Positions 34,704 to 42,415 of a stretch of 47,453 nucleotides of DNA are shown piece after piece (positions within the stretch are counted from its first letter, which is position 1; the number at the start of each line of letters is the position of its first letter). This DNA is from Clostridia bacterium. Its GTDB lineage: Bacteria > Bacillota_A > Clostridia > Christensenellales > Aristaeellaceae. Under the pieces are notes generated by a model. It made no database searches. It saw only the letters and a list, made by a program, of their open reading frames with translations, and had not been told where the DNA came from. The stretch is taken from contig JAFXMP010000031.1 in the NCBI GenBank assembly GCA_017530275.1, forward strand, positions 1-47,453, written 5' to 3'. The translations under genes were made by a program, and so were the position numbers.

Positions 34704-35554
34704 TGAATGTTTATGAAGCCATTGTACCCGAATGCGCGGAGGGCATGCCGGCGGTCCGGTATATCCAGCGGGCCATGCCATTGCTTCCTTCTTATGCCGT
34801 TCGGGATGCTTTTGATGCCCGGGATGTAAAATGCGGCGGCAGACGTGTGGGAAAAGATGAAACCGTCATTCCCGGCGAAAAAATACAGCTTTACACAGGT
34901 TATTCCGTTGAAATCCCCGTCGTTTATGAGGATGATGCTGTGCTCCTGCTCAATAAGCCCGCCGGGATCAACTGCGATGAGGATATTTGGGGCGGCATGA
35001 CGGTGCTTTCCCTGATGACGCAGCGGGCAAAAGGGGCTTACATCCCCCGTTTGTGCCACAGGCTGGACAATGTGACCAGCGGCCTTCTGCTGCTTTGCAA
35101 GGATGAAGAAAGCGAACAGCTTCTGCGGAAGATGTTTGAAGAGCGGAAACTGACGAAAATCTATCAATGCCTGGTCAAAGGAGAAATGCGCCCCCGGGAA
35201 GCGGTGAAGGAAGCGTTTCTGGTAAAAAACAGCCGTGAAGCGTTGGTCCGGGTCGTCACGCACGAAACGCCGGGAGCGCTGCCCATCGCCACCCAATATG
35301 AAACCCTTCATTTTGATGGAAAAATATCCCGATTGCATGTTCATCTAATCACCGGGCGCACCCATCAGATTCGGGTACATATGAGCTTTCTTTCGCATCC
35401 GATCGTGGGTGACGATAAATATGGCGACCGAAGTTTTAATAAAGCCGTCAAGGCAAACGGGCTCAAGCTGTGCGCCACGGAATTGACGCTGTATCCCGAA
35501 GGCAAGCTGTCCTATCTGCGGGATAAGCACTTTTTCATTCAGCCGCCATTCTAA
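34703..35554 (+). CDS. RluA-family pseudouridine synthase
   Basis: Isomerises uridine to pseudouridine in rRNA or tRNA, 283 residues. An S4-like RNA-binding region lies in the first 70 residues (SYAVRDAFDARDVKCGGRRV). VYEDDAVLLLNKPAG near 75 begins the catalytic domain, and HRLDNVTSGLLLL near 115 carries the catalytic Asp. GRTHQIRVHMSFLSHPIVGDDKYG near 212 includes the usual C-terminal motif, here named by its ends only. The ATG at 34703 shares one base with the previous stop (TGATG), which fixes the start. Which uridine it modifies cannot be told. Confidence 0.92.
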   Translation: MNVYEAIVPECAEGMPAVRYIQRAMPLLPSYAVRDAFDARDVKCGGRRVGKDETVIPGEKIQLYTGYSVEIPVVYEDDAVLLLNKPAGINCDEDIWGGMTVLSLMTQRAKGAYIPRLCHRLDNVTSGLLLLCKDEESEQLLRKMFEERKLTKIYQCLVKGEMRPREAVKEAFLVKNSREALVRVVTHETPGALPIATQYETLHFDGKISRLHVHLITGRTHQIRVHMSFLSHPIVGDDKYGDRSFNKAVKANGLKLCATELTLYPEGKLSYLRDKHFFIQPPF

Positions 35555-35570
35555 AAAGGAGAATCACTTT

Positions 35571-36380
35571 ATGCCGCCCATCAAGCTGATTGCGACGGAT
35601 ATTGACGGAACGCTTCTAAGTTCCGAAAGAATCATTACGGAAAGAAGCCTGCGCGCCATCCGCGCCGCCCGTGAAAAAGGGATTACAGTTGCTATCGCCA
35701 CTGGCCGGTTTCCTGAAAACGCGTACATGCTATTGGAGGATTACGGCTTGCGGCTTCCCATCATCGGGGTCAACGGGGCCAGGATCGTAGATGAAAGCCT
35801 GCAGGAAATCTCCAGCCATGAAATGAACCCGGCAGCCGTAGGGGAGACCCTGAACGTGCTGCTGAACGCCGGATCGGATTTTTTTATTTTCGGGGATCAT
35901 GCCATCTGTACGGCTACCCGGCAGCGCCTGCATCATTCGGAACTTTCCCATGGGGACAGGATCAAGGCCCTGGGTTTTCAGTATTACCACGGAAAAGAAG
36001 AGGTGGAAGAATTCGTTGCCCGGCACGCGGTATACAAGTTTTTTGTGTGCGATAATATGCCCCTGCCGCCCATCCGGCAGGCATTGTCTGCCGTGGCCGA
36101 TATCGATCTGACGCAATCCTGGTATAATAACATCGAAATCATGCCGGCAGGCGTGGATAAGGGCCAGGGCGTGCGTGATATGGCACGGGCCATGGGCCTT
36201 TCCATGGATCAGGTCATGACCTTAGGCGACCAAAGCAACGATATTCCCATGCTGAAAGCCGCGGGCTGGGGCGTTGCCATGGGAAACGCCAGCGAGGAAA
36301 CGAAAAGCGCCGCGCGATTCGTCACCGCCTCCTACGCGGAGGAAGGCTTCGCAAAGGCGCTGGAAACATACGCGCTATAA
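35571..36380 (+). CDS. Cof-type HAD-superfamily phosphatase
   Basis: A 269-residue cytoplasmic hydrolase with a IIB-type cap, of the YidA/Cof group that dephosphorylates sugar phosphates and similar metabolites. Motif I is TDIDGTLLS near residue 9, with nucleophile and acid/base Asp; motif II is IATGR near 43; the motif III Lys is in GVDKGQG near 195; motif IV is LGDQSNDIPML near 217. AAGGAG lies nine bases before the ATG. It ends the yerC-to-HAD plus-strand run and is followed by a 10-bp stem hairpin. Confidence 0.93.
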   Translation: MPPIKLIATDIDGTLLSSERIITERSLRAIRAAREKGITVAIATGRFPENAYMLLEDYGLRLPIIGVNGARIVDESLQEISSHEMNPAAVGETLNVLLNAGSDFFIFGDHAICTATRQRLHHSELSHGDRIKALGFQYYHGKEEVEEFVARHAVYKFFVCDNMPLPPIRQALSAVADIDLTQSWYNNIEIMPAGVDKGQGVRDMARAMGLSMDQVMTLGDQSNDIPMLKAAGWGVAMGNASEETKSAARFVTASYAEEGFAKALETYAL

Positions 36381-36385
36381 GGAAA

Positions 36386-36422
36386 TACGCCTCCGCTCCC
36401 ATCGATCGGGATCGGAGGCGTA
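36386..36422. terminator. Strong hairpin between convergent genes
   Basis: TACGCCTCCG (36386-36395) and CGGAGGCGTA (36413-36422) pair perfectly over 10 bp, with a further CCC/GGG inside. Neither side has a real T-run, so it may block transcription from both directions with help from Rho, or protect 3' ends. Confidence 0.55.
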
Positions 36423-36439
36423 ATACATGGCAAGCAAAA

Positions 36440-37318
36440 TCAGATGCTTCTTTCCTTGCCCATGAAGCAGCAGGCCAGAGTGCCGGGGCCACAGTGAGCG
36501 CCGATCACGGGCCCCACCATCTGAATCCGGATATCCTTGATGGCGGGGATATGCTGGCGCAGCATTTTTTCCAGCGCCGTTGCTTCTTCTTCTACGTCGG
36601 CCTGCATGATGATGACCGTTTGATCTTCGGGATGCTCGATGTATTCCGCCGTGCGGTCCACGATGGTGCGCAGCGCTTTTTTCCTGCCTTGCACCTTTTC
36701 AGCCGGGTCCAGTTTGCCGCCCTTGCCCATGCAGATGATCGGTTTGATATCCAGCATGGAGCCAAAGAACGCGCTGGTAGAGGAAATGCGGCCGCCCCGC
36801 GCCAGATATTTCAGATCGCTCACCGTCAGCCAGGCGTGGGCGCGCAGGCGGTTTTTAAGCACCCATTGCTCCACTTCTTCCATAGATTTGCCCTGCAAAT
36901 AAAGATCGTGAGCGCCTAAGATCAGCAGCGTTTGTGGCGCGGAAATGCTCAGCGTGTCCACCACAGCGAATTTCCGGCTTGGATACTTCTTGAGAAGCCG
37001 TTCCCGTGCCTCAAAAATATTATTTATGGTGGAACTCATTTGAGAAGAAAAGGCAATAAACAGCAGATCCTTTTCTTTCAGGATCGGTTCAAAGTATTCA
37101 AGATAAGCTTCCGTGGGAAGACAGGATGTATTGGGCGTGGCGCCTCTTCTCATCCGATCAAACAGGTCTTTTTCCACTCCGCTGCGGCCGTTGTCATCAA
37201 AGTATTCCTGACCGTCTAATGAATAAGGCATGCGTACGACTGGAATATGACGCTCATCCGCGATGGAATACAGCAAATCGCTGTCACTGTCAGTCATGAA
37301 CACATAATCCTGCGGCAT
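36440..37318 (-). CDS. DegV family fatty-acid-binding protein
   Basis: DegV/FakB-type protein that holds a fatty acid so that a partner kinase can phosphorylate it for phospholipid synthesis. The 292-residue length is typical. TDSDSDL near residue 9 is the opening motif, TSCLPTEAYLEYF near 63 and FSSQMSSTINN near 90 hold the conserved Ser/Thr residues, and VSDLKYLARGGRIS near 165 plus GPVIGAHCGPGTLA near 270 are strong family signatures. AGGAGGG lies seven bases before the ATG, with its own promoter at 37357-37385. The FakA-type kinase is not in the window. Confidence 0.94.
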   Translation of the reverse strand: MPQDYVFMTDSDSDLLYSIADERHIPVVRMPYSLDGQEYFDDNGRSGVEKDLFDRMRRGATPNTSCLPTEAYLEYFEPILKEKDLLFIAFSSQMSSTINNIFEARERLLKKYPSRKFAVVDTLSISAPQTLLILGAHDLYLQGKSMEEVEQWVLKNRLRAHAWLTVSDLKYLARGGRISSTSAFFGSMLDIKPIICMGKGGKLDPAEKVQGRKKALRTIVDRTAEYIEHPEDQTVIIMQADVEEEATALEKMLRQHIPAIKDIRIQMVGPVIGAHCGPGTLACCFMGKERSI

Positions 37319-37356
37319 GGGGGAGTCCCTCCTTCGTTTGTTCGTGCACCAATTTC

Positions 37357-37385
37357 ATTATACAGTCAAAATTGAAAAAAATCAA
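37357..37385 (-). promoter_or_regulatory. Sigma-A promoter of degV
   Basis: On the minus strand TTGATT (37380-37385), 17 bases, TATAAT (37357-37362). Confidence 0.7.
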
Positions 37386-37563
37386 TATATTCAGTGAATT
37401 TGCGAATTATATCAGTGATGATTAGATTCATGGAATAATGCATAAAAAGACAACTATGTGACTGAAAAGCTTCGTTTTCTGTCGCCGGCTTGATTTTACG
37501 GAATCTGTCAAACGAACAGTTTCAACCGGGGGAGAATTCCCGTGGAGGGCGTGGAACGAATAA

Positions 37564-37597
37564 AACTATTCGTAAAAGAAAACTTTTACGAATAGTT
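37564..37597. repeat. Perfect 34-bp palindrome upstream of the tyrosine recombinase
   Basis: Two perfect 15-bp arms, AACTATTCGTAAAAG and its complement, separated by AAAA. It ends one base before the -35 box of the recombinase promoter. There is no T-run, so it is not a simple terminator. Size and symmetry resemble the target sites of tyrosine recombinases, or a regulator site. Confidence 0.8.
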
Positions 37598-37598
37598 A

Positions 37599-37627
37599 TG
37601 GACAAAAAAACTGGAATGTAGTATACT
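37599..37627 (+). promoter_or_regulatory. Promoter of the recombinase gene
   Basis: TGGACA (37599-37604), 17 bases, TATACT (37622-37627), directly after the 34-bp palindrome. Confidence 0.65.
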
Positions 37628-37711
37628 TACCCTGCTCCGCCAAAAGCCCTTCGATTCTACAGATCGCATTTGGCTTTTGTCTCATACAATAAGGATTGTG
37701 AGGAAATAGTT

Positions 37712-38803
37712 TTGAAAGAAACGATCAGTTATCATGATCAGGCTTCCATCAAGCGCATGGACCGCGTTCGGGAGCTTGAAAAAGAATTGCCCATGGCCTG
37801 CACCGATTTTTTCCGTTCCATATCCCAAACCACCAGTCCCCTGACGCGGCTGGCTTATGCTTACGACTTTCGTCTGTTTTTCCAGTACCTGACCAGAGAA
37901 AACCCCTTCTTTGCCGACGTGGAACCCCGATTCTTTACGGACAAGCATTTGAAGATGATCCAGAAGCGGGATATCATCGGTTATCAGGAATATTTGATGC
38001 AATATTATGTGACAGACGAGACTTCCGGTGAATCCAATGTGGTGCGGAACCATGAATTGGGCATCATGCGGAAACTTTGTTCTTTGCGTTCTCTGTTTGA
38101 TTACATGTATAAAAATGGTATAATCGACGCCAATATCACCACGCTGGTAGAGCTTCCCAAGCTGCATGATAAGCCCATCCTGCGATTGGAGCCCGATGAA
38201 ATGCAGAAGATGCTGGACGCTGTATCTACCGGAGACGGTTTGACAGAAAGACAGCAAAAATTTTTAAACTTTACGCGAACGCGGGATATCGCCATGCTGC
38301 TGCTTTTCCTGGGCACAGGGATCCGTGTCAGCGAATGCGTGGGCCTGGATATCGATGATCTGGATTTTGAAATGAACGCCTTTCTTGTCACCCGCAAGGG
38401 CGGCGATCAAAGCATTTTGTATTTTCCGGACCAGGTGGCGGAAGCGCTGCGGGCGTATCTCGACGAACGAAGCAAAATACAGCCCCAGGAAGGGCACGAA
38501 AACGCGCTGTTCCTGTCCCTGCAGAAGCGCCGCATCACCCAGCGGGCTGTGGAAAATATGGTGAAAAAATACGCGCTGATTGCCGCCCCGCTGAAAAAGC
38601 GCATCAGCCCCCACAAGCTGCGCAGTACCTTCGGCACCAATCTGTACCAGGAAACCGGCGATATTTACCTGGTGGCCGACGTGCTGGGCCACGCCGACGT
38701 TAATACTACCCGCCGCCATTACGCCGCTATGTCCGATGCTAACAAGCGCAAGGCTTCCCGCCTGGTACCGCTGCCCAGTGCCGATCCGAAAGATCAGGAT
38801 TGA
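37712..38803 (+). CDS. Tyrosine recombinase (XerC/XerD-like)
   Basis: Site-specific recombinase, 363 residues from a TTG start with GAGG eight bases upstream; the frame is open back to 37670. A core-binding helical domain (SPLTRLAYAYDFRLFFQYL) occupies about 1-150, and the catalytic domain follows. All catalytic residues are visible: Arg in GTGIRVSECVGLD near 210, Lys in VTRKGGDQS near 233, HKLR near 306, His in VLGHADVNTT near 330 and the nucleophile in RRHYAAM near 340. It is longer than XerC/D (about 300), the extra length lying in the N-terminal half. No phage or transposon genes are near, so it may be a chromosome-dimer resolvase of a single-recombinase type. Confidence 0.92.
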   Translation: MKETISYHDQASIKRMDRVRELEKELPMACTDFFRSISQTTSPLTRLAYAYDFRLFFQYLTRENPFFADVEPRFFTDKHLKMIQKRDIIGYQEYLMQYYVTDETSGESNVVRNHELGIMRKLCSLRSLFDYMYKNGIIDANITTLVELPKLHDKPILRLEPDEMQKMLDAVSTGDGLTERQQKFLNFTRTRDIAMLLLFLGTGIRVSECVGLDIDDLDFEMNAFLVTRKGGDQSILYFPDQVAEALRAYLDERSKIQPQEGHENALFLSLQKRRITQRAVENMVKKYALIAAPLKKRISPHKLRSTFGTNLYQETGDIYLVADVLGHADVNTTRRHYAAMSDANKRKASRLVPLPSADPKDQD

Positions 38804-38985
38804 GCTTCGTCTGGCTTCTTGCCGTCCTCGGGCAGGATCACCTTGTCGATCAAAATGGAACGGAATGGCTGATCGCCGTTTACGCATTTCATGCAGTTAT
38901 CGCAGATTTTGTTGGGATCCAGATCGCAGCGGTCGCATTCGCCGCATTCGATGCACTCCCGGTCGTACAGCACGCATTGCTTCAT
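38794..38985 (-). CDS. Small cysteine-rich protein, probable metal or Fe-S binder
   Basis: A 63-residue protein with eight Cys packed in its first 40 residues: CVLYDREC, IECGECDRC and ICDNCMKC. The spacing suggests two iron-sulfur clusters or zinc sites but is not the CxxCxxCxxxC of classical ferredoxin. A C-terminal hydrophobic/acidic segment follows (FRSILIDKVILPEDG). ATG at 38985 has GGGGGA seven bases upstream. The stop region overlaps the 3' end of the recombinase gene by 10 bases on the opposite strand. Function unknown; similar tiny Cys-rich proteins occur in clostridia. Confidence 0.72.
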   Translation of the reverse strand: MKQCVLYDRECIECGECDRCDLDPNKICDNCMKCVNGDQPFRSILIDKVILPEDGKKPDEAQS

Positions 38986-39020
38986 GAACCTTTCCCCCAT
39001 TTTATTTTGTTTGGGTTATG

Positions 39021-39090
39021 CTGGGGGGAAACCGCTCTTTGGAGCCAAAGAGCGGTTTCCCCCCAGACCCCTCTTCCGAGAAAGCTATAA
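39021..39090 (-). repeat. Palindromic repeat copy A (left of lexA)
   Basis: 22-bp arms pair perfectly around the bases AG: CTGGGGGGAAACCGCTCTTT... at 39021-39042 with its complement at 39045-39066. On the minus strand the palindrome is preceded by GCTTTCTCGGAAGAGGGGTC, a flank shared with copy B. There is no T-run on either side. It lies in the leader of the Cys-rich gene. Confidence 0.85.
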
Positions 39091-39180
39091 GAGACATTTG
39101 TTTCAATGGAACCGCAATGAGTATTTTTCCACGTCAGTCCAATTTTCCCTTCTTTTTTTGTTTTTATAGCTGTTCTTCCC

Positions 39181-39209
39181 TTGCCAAACACTTGTTTGCC
39201 TGTTATAAT
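39181..39209 (+). promoter_or_regulatory. lexA promoter with LexA box in the spacer
   Basis: TTGCCA (39181-39186), 17 bases, TATAAT (39204-39209). CAAACACTTGTTTG (39185-39198), a close match to the Gram-positive SOS box CGAACRNRYGTTYG, lies between the boxes, so LexA should repress its own gene. Confidence 0.82.
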
Positions 39210-39246
39210 GAATTTGTAATTCTTCCATGAAAGACGGTGTTTCGCA

Positions 39247-39870
39247 ATGCCCAGGCGTCCTAACGGCGATACGCAGCAGCGCATTTTGGAATACATTGAA
39301 AAATACATCGACGAAAACGGCTTTCCGCCGTCTGTGCGCGAAATCGGATTGGCGGTGGATTTGAAATCCACCTCTACTGTACACGGCCACCTGACCCGAC
39401 TGGAAAAAAAAGGCCTGCTGCACAGGGAGGCTATGAAGCCGCGCACCATCGTAAAAAAGGAAGAAAAGCATCCGATGGTAAAGGTGCCGCTGCTGGGTAA
39501 GGTGGCTGCCGGCACGCCGATCTTAGCGGAAGAAAATGCTGAAGGCTTTATGGTGCTGCCGGAAGAAATGGCGGGCAGCGGCGATTATTTCATCCTGGAA
39601 ATCCGCGGTGAAAGCATGATCATGGCGGGTATCATGAACGGCGATTACGTAGTGGTCAAGCGCCAGCAGACCGCCCAGAACGGTGAAATCATCATCGCCA
39701 TGATCGATGATGAAGCCACCTGCAAGCGTTATTTCAAAGAGCCGGACCGCATCCGCTTACAGCCGGAAAACCCGCGCATGCGCCCATTTTACGCAAGATC
39801 GGTCACCATCGTGGGCAAGGTGGTAGCCGTGTACCGCATCTATAACGGTAATTATAAACTGACACGATAA
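39247..39870 (+). CDS. lexA: SOS repressor LexA
   Basis: Represses SOS genes and cuts itself when RecA filaments form on damaged DNA. The 207-residue protein has an N-terminal winged helix (FPPSVREIGLAVDLKSTSTV near 26-45). In the C-terminal protease domain the cleavage site is Ala88-Gly89 in KVAAGTPI, the nucleophile is Ser123 in RGESMI and the general base is Lys160 in ATCKRY. All parts for autolysis are present. It is flanked by two inverted palindromic repeats, the right-hand one ending in a T-run that can terminate the transcript. Confidence 0.97.
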   Translation: MPRRPNGDTQQRILEYIEKYIDENGFPPSVREIGLAVDLKSTSTVHGHLTRLEKKGLLHREAMKPRTIVKKEEKHPMVKVPLLGKVAAGTPILAEENAEGFMVLPEEMAGSGDYFILEIRGESMIMAGIMNGDYVVVKRQQTAQNGEIIIAMIDDEATCKRYFKEPDRIRLQPENPRMRPFYARSVTIVGKVVAVYRIYNGNYKLTR

Positions 39871-39876
39871 AAACCC

Positions 39877-39954
39877 GTTTTGGCTTTCTCGGAAAGGGGT
39901 CCGGGGGAAACCACTCTTTGACCAACAAAGAGCGGTTTCCCCCGGAATTTTTTT
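39877..39954 (+). repeat. Palindromic repeat copy B, doubling as the lexA terminator
   Basis: GGCTTTCTCGGAAAGGGG (39885-39898 region) leads into a long stem: TCCGGGGGAAACC (39900-39912) pairs with GGTTTCCCCCGGA (39934-39946), and CTCTTTG with CAAAGAG, with one A/C mismatch and a 5-base loop. Seven T follow (39948-39954). It matches copy A, left of lexA, in inverse orientation. Confidence 0.85.
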
Positions 39955-39961
39955 CATGTAA

Positions 39962-40305
39962 GTGACAAAGCGCGGCCTGTAAGCCGGGTTCTGTTGAAAA
40001 TGGCCATCTATCTAAGCGCGAAGTCGCCAGCGCGCTTGAGCGGTACTGCGGGAACAGGACGGGCCGCCCTATGCGTTCCCTACACCTTGCACCGGATGGG
40101 GTTTACATGACGGCACAGTCGCCAGGCCGCCGGTGCGCTCTTACCGCACCTTTCCACCCTTACCGGGGTCTCCCCCGGCGGTATCTCTCTGTTGCACTTG
40201 CCTTGGAGTCGCCTCCACCTGCCGTTAGCAGGCATCCCTGCCCTGCGGTGCCCGGACTTTCCTCACGCCCTTGCGGGCCCGCGGCCATTCAGCCGCCTTT
40301 GTCAC
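39962..40305 (-). ncRNA. rnpB: RNase P RNA (A type)
   Basis: Catalytic RNA that trims the 5' leader from tRNA precursors. On the minus strand the P1 helix pairs GTGACAAAG at the 5' end with CTTTGTCAC at the 3' end, giving about 344 nt. The universal segments are present: GAGGAAAGTCCGGGC (near 40266-40252), the GTAAACCCCATCCGG region in the centre, and AGAACCCGGCTTACAGGCC close to the 3' end. The pattern fits the ancestral A type, as expected for Clostridia, not the Bacillus B type. It lies between lexA and a regulator gene and has its own strong promoter. Confidence 0.97.
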
Positions 40306-40311
40306 GGGGAC

Positions 40312-40340
40312 ATTATACAGCGAATCAGAGCGAACGTCAA
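40312..40340 (-). promoter_or_regulatory. Promoter of rnpB
   Basis: On the minus strand TTGACG (40335-40340), 17 bases, TATAAT (40312-40317), six bases before the predicted 5' end of the RNA. Confidence 0.85.
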
Positions 40341-40349
40341 TCAAAACTA

Positions 40350-40793
40350 TTACTTCCAATGGTTAAGCTGTGTCAGCGCCTGGTCGTACTGCATCCGTCT
40401 GTCTTGATCGGCGAGGCCGTCCGGGTTGGGCATATGATCGATCAGAAAGCTCACTAAGTCCGCTTTATTCTGATACGTATATTGGCCGTTGGTATAGCAC
40501 CATTTGCAGTATTCTTCGTTGAACGCGCCATCCGTTTCCCGGCTGATCACATCGTCCTCGTACAGCGGCATGCCGCAGCACTGACATACCAGCTGTCTTG
40601 GCGAGCCCAGCATCGTATTGATGGATGCATCCAGCGTTTTGGACAGCAGCTTCAAGGTGTCCGTATTAGGCTGGGTCTCCCCCGTCTCCCAACGGCTGAC
40701 CGCCTGGCGGCTGACCAGCACCTGTTCGGCCAACTGCTCCTGCGTTAAGCCTTTCTTTTCGCGCAGAGTTTTTAAAATATCCTTGGTTTCCAA
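40350..40793 (-). CDS. XRE-type regulator with C-terminal zinc-ribbon domain
   Basis: A 147-residue protein. Residues about 5-60 are a helix-turn-helix of the Xre/Cro type (REKKGLTQEQLAEQVLVSRQ, AVSRWETGETQPN). The C-terminal half has CQCCGMPLYEDD...EYCKWCYTNGQYTY, the pattern of the putative zinc-ribbon domain often found alone or fused to HTH domains in Firmicutes. I chose a TTG start (40793) with a full AGGAGG eight bases upstream; longer in-frame starts lie at or before the -10 box (40825-40830). Target genes are unknown. Confidence 0.87.
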   Translation of the reverse strand: METKDILKTLREKKGLTQEQLAEQVLVSRQAVSRWETGETQPNTDTLKLLSKTLDASINTMLGSPRQLVCQCCGMPLYEDDVISRETDGAFNEEYCKWCYTNGQYTYQNKADLVSFLIDHMPNPDGLADQDRRMQYDQALTQLNHWK

Positions 40794-40824
40794 TTCTCTC
40801 GCCTCCTGTTCATTTTCATCTATC

Positions 40825-40852
40825 ATTATATCCTGTTTATAGAAAACCGCAA
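40825..40852 (-). promoter_or_regulatory. Promoter of the XRE/zinc-ribbon regulator
   Basis: On the minus strand TTGCGG (40847-40852), 16 bases, TATAAT (40825-40830). Confidence 0.6.
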
Positions 40853-40920
40853 GCAACGCGCTGTTGCTTTTTCTAAAGAAAACACCAATGGATGAAACAT
40901 CCATCGGTGGAATGAAAAAC

Positions 40921-41625
40921 TTATATGATGATCAGCAGTCTTCCGCAGGTTTCGCATTCGACCAGTTCTCCGGCCTTGACTTTGCGGGAAACGGAGGAAG
41001 GAAGCGACATGTTGCATCCGCCGCATTGATCGCCGTACAGGGCGGCCAGGGGCGGTACGCTGTGTTTCTTGATATCGCGGTAGCGATCCATGAATTCTTT
41101 TTCAATGGGCTTGGCTTTTTCCGCCGCAGCGGCACGCAAAGCTTCCAATTCCTGATCCTTTTCCTTTTTCTCTTCGTCGTAGCTTTCCTTCAGCTTGTCA
41201 AATTCACTCTTGGCCTTGGCGGCGCGGACACGCACGTCGTGCTGAAGGCGTTCCCGGTCTCCGGCGTCCTTGCGGATGCGCTTGATCTCCTGCTCGTAGG
41301 CGGTCAGATTATTCTGCAAGCGTTTTGCGTCGTTCATAAACTGCTGCACATCCTGGCTGGACTTAGGCGGATCGCTTTCCATTTTCGCGTGCAGGTTATG
41401 CAGCTGCTCATCGGTCATTTTGATGGCGTCCTTCAGCGCTTCCAAACGGTCCTGCATAGCGGAAACTTCGCTTTCGATGCGCTTCATGGTGTTTTGCTGT
41501 TCGGCGTAATAGTCGCGATATTTAACCAATTTCTGCCTGACAGGAGAGCGTTTGATGGAAGCTTCCATTTTATCCACTTCCACGTCTGCTTTCTGATATT
41601 CCCATAATAGATGCAACTGATCCAT
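40921..41625 (-). CDS. Coiled-coil C4 zinc-ribbon protein (DUF164/YbgA-type family)
   Basis: A 234-residue protein with a long charged coiled coil from about residue 20 to 180 and a C-terminal zinc ribbon, CGGCNMSLPSS...CETCGRLL, near 195-230. This is the bacterial family of zinc-ribbon proteins usually found beside nif3 in Firmicutes; a nucleic-acid-binding role has been proposed from structure, not proven. ATG with AGGAGGG six bases upstream, 19 bases after nif3. It is the last gene of the dgt-to-zinc-ribbon run. Confidence 0.9.
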   Translation of the reverse strand: MDQLHLLWEYQKADVEVDKMEASIKRSPVRQKLVKYRDYYAEQQNTMKRIESEVSAMQDRLEALKDAIKMTDEQLHNLHAKMESDPPKSSQDVQQFMNDAKRLQNNLTAYEQEIKRIRKDAGDRERLQHDVRVRAAKAKSEFDKLKESYDEEKKEKDQELEALRAAAAEKAKPIEKEFMDRYRDIKKHSVPPLAALYGDQCGGCNMSLPSSVSRKVKAGELVECETCGRLLIII

Positions 41626-41644
41626 TTTTGGCCCTCCTTCTATA

Positions 41645-42415
41645 TTAGACGCTGCCAAAGGGCGCGTATTGAGACGGGTAAACCCGTACATTATATTGTA
41701 CATCATTCAGCCGTTTTTGTAAATACTCCGCCAAAAATGGCACCAAAGGCGCTTCCGTGCCGTAATGTCCGCCATCGAACAGCACAAAATCGCTCATAGA
41801 GGCCGCCAGGGCGTTATGGTGGCGTACTTCCCCCGTTAGTAACGCCTGGGCGCCGAGGGCCTGCGCGGCCTGCCAATCGCCGTCATCCGCCCCGCCCGCG
41901 ATGGCCAGGGTGGAAATCAGGCTGACGGAGCTGCCATACCTGCGGACCGGAAAGGAGAGCGCACGGGAAATCCGCGCTTCCAGTTCCGCGGCCTGCAAGG
42001 GCTTTTCCAGCTCGCCCAAAAACAGGTAATCAGACGCCTTGCGAATATTCAGCAATTCCAGCAGTTTGGCACAGCTGGCGCTTCCGCTTAGCTCCGTCTG
42101 GTCCAAATTGGTATGGGCGGCGACCAGGGAAAGGTGGGACCGCACCATTTCGCACAGGATGCGGCCCTCGGCGTCCTCTTCCAACAGGTTTTTCCGGGCG
42201 TGGAACAAAAGCGGATGATGGGTCACGATCAGCTCCGCGCCTAAATCCTTTGCTTCCAACACCACATCCAGGGTGCAGTCCAGCGCCACCAGGATTTTCG
42301 TCACTTCCGCGTCCCGGCGACCGATGATGGCCCCCACATTGTCATAGCTTTCCGCCGTTTCCACAGGCGCGATTTCATTCAAAATACTTTCAATCCATCC
42401 CACTGTTGCAAACAC
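41645..42415 (-). CDS. Nif3-like dinuclear metal centre protein
   Basis: A 256-residue member of the Nif3/YqfO family, hexameric proteins with two metal ions. Metal ligands are visible in IVTHHPLLFH near residue 65, AAHTNLDQ near 103 and DGGHYGTE near 220. YDNVGAIIGRR near 25 is another family mark. The function is debated (a GTP cyclohydrolase I-like fold; a hydrolase role proposed). I use a GTG start at 42415 with GGAGGA eight bases upstream, which overlaps trmK by 26 bases and gives the normal N-terminus (VGWIESILNEIAP). It lacks the large insert seen in Bacillus YqfO. Confidence 0.92.
   Translation of the reverse strand: MFATVGWIESILNEIAPVETAESYDNVGAIIGRRDAEVTKILVALDCTLDVVLEAKDLGAELIVTHHPLLFHARKNLLEEDAEGRILCEMVRSHLSLVAAHTNLDQTELSGSASCAKLLELLNIRKASDYLFLGELEKPLQAAELEARISRALSFPVRRYGSSVSLISTLAIAGGADDGDWQAAQALGAQALLTGEVRHHNALAASMSDFVLFDGGHYGTEAPLVPFLAEYLQKRLNDVQYNVRVYPSQYAPFGSV

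Larger units (their letters stand above)
37319..37711. other. Intergenic region between degV and the recombinase
   Basis: About 390 bases without a gene. It holds the degV promoter, an AT-rich stretch in which I see nothing, the 34-bp palindrome at 37564-37597, the recombinase promoter and a hairpin (CAAAAGCC 37641-37648 with GGCTTTTG 37672-37679) in the recombinase leader. Confidence 0.7.

Noticed and set aside
39018..39230. Short open frames through the repeats around lexA
   Set aside because: Their peptides come from the palindromic repeat; repeats of this kind are often mis-annotated as small proteins.
40071..40457. 128-codon plus-strand open frame
   Set aside because: It covers the RNase P RNA gene on the other strand; the structured RNA explains the sequence.
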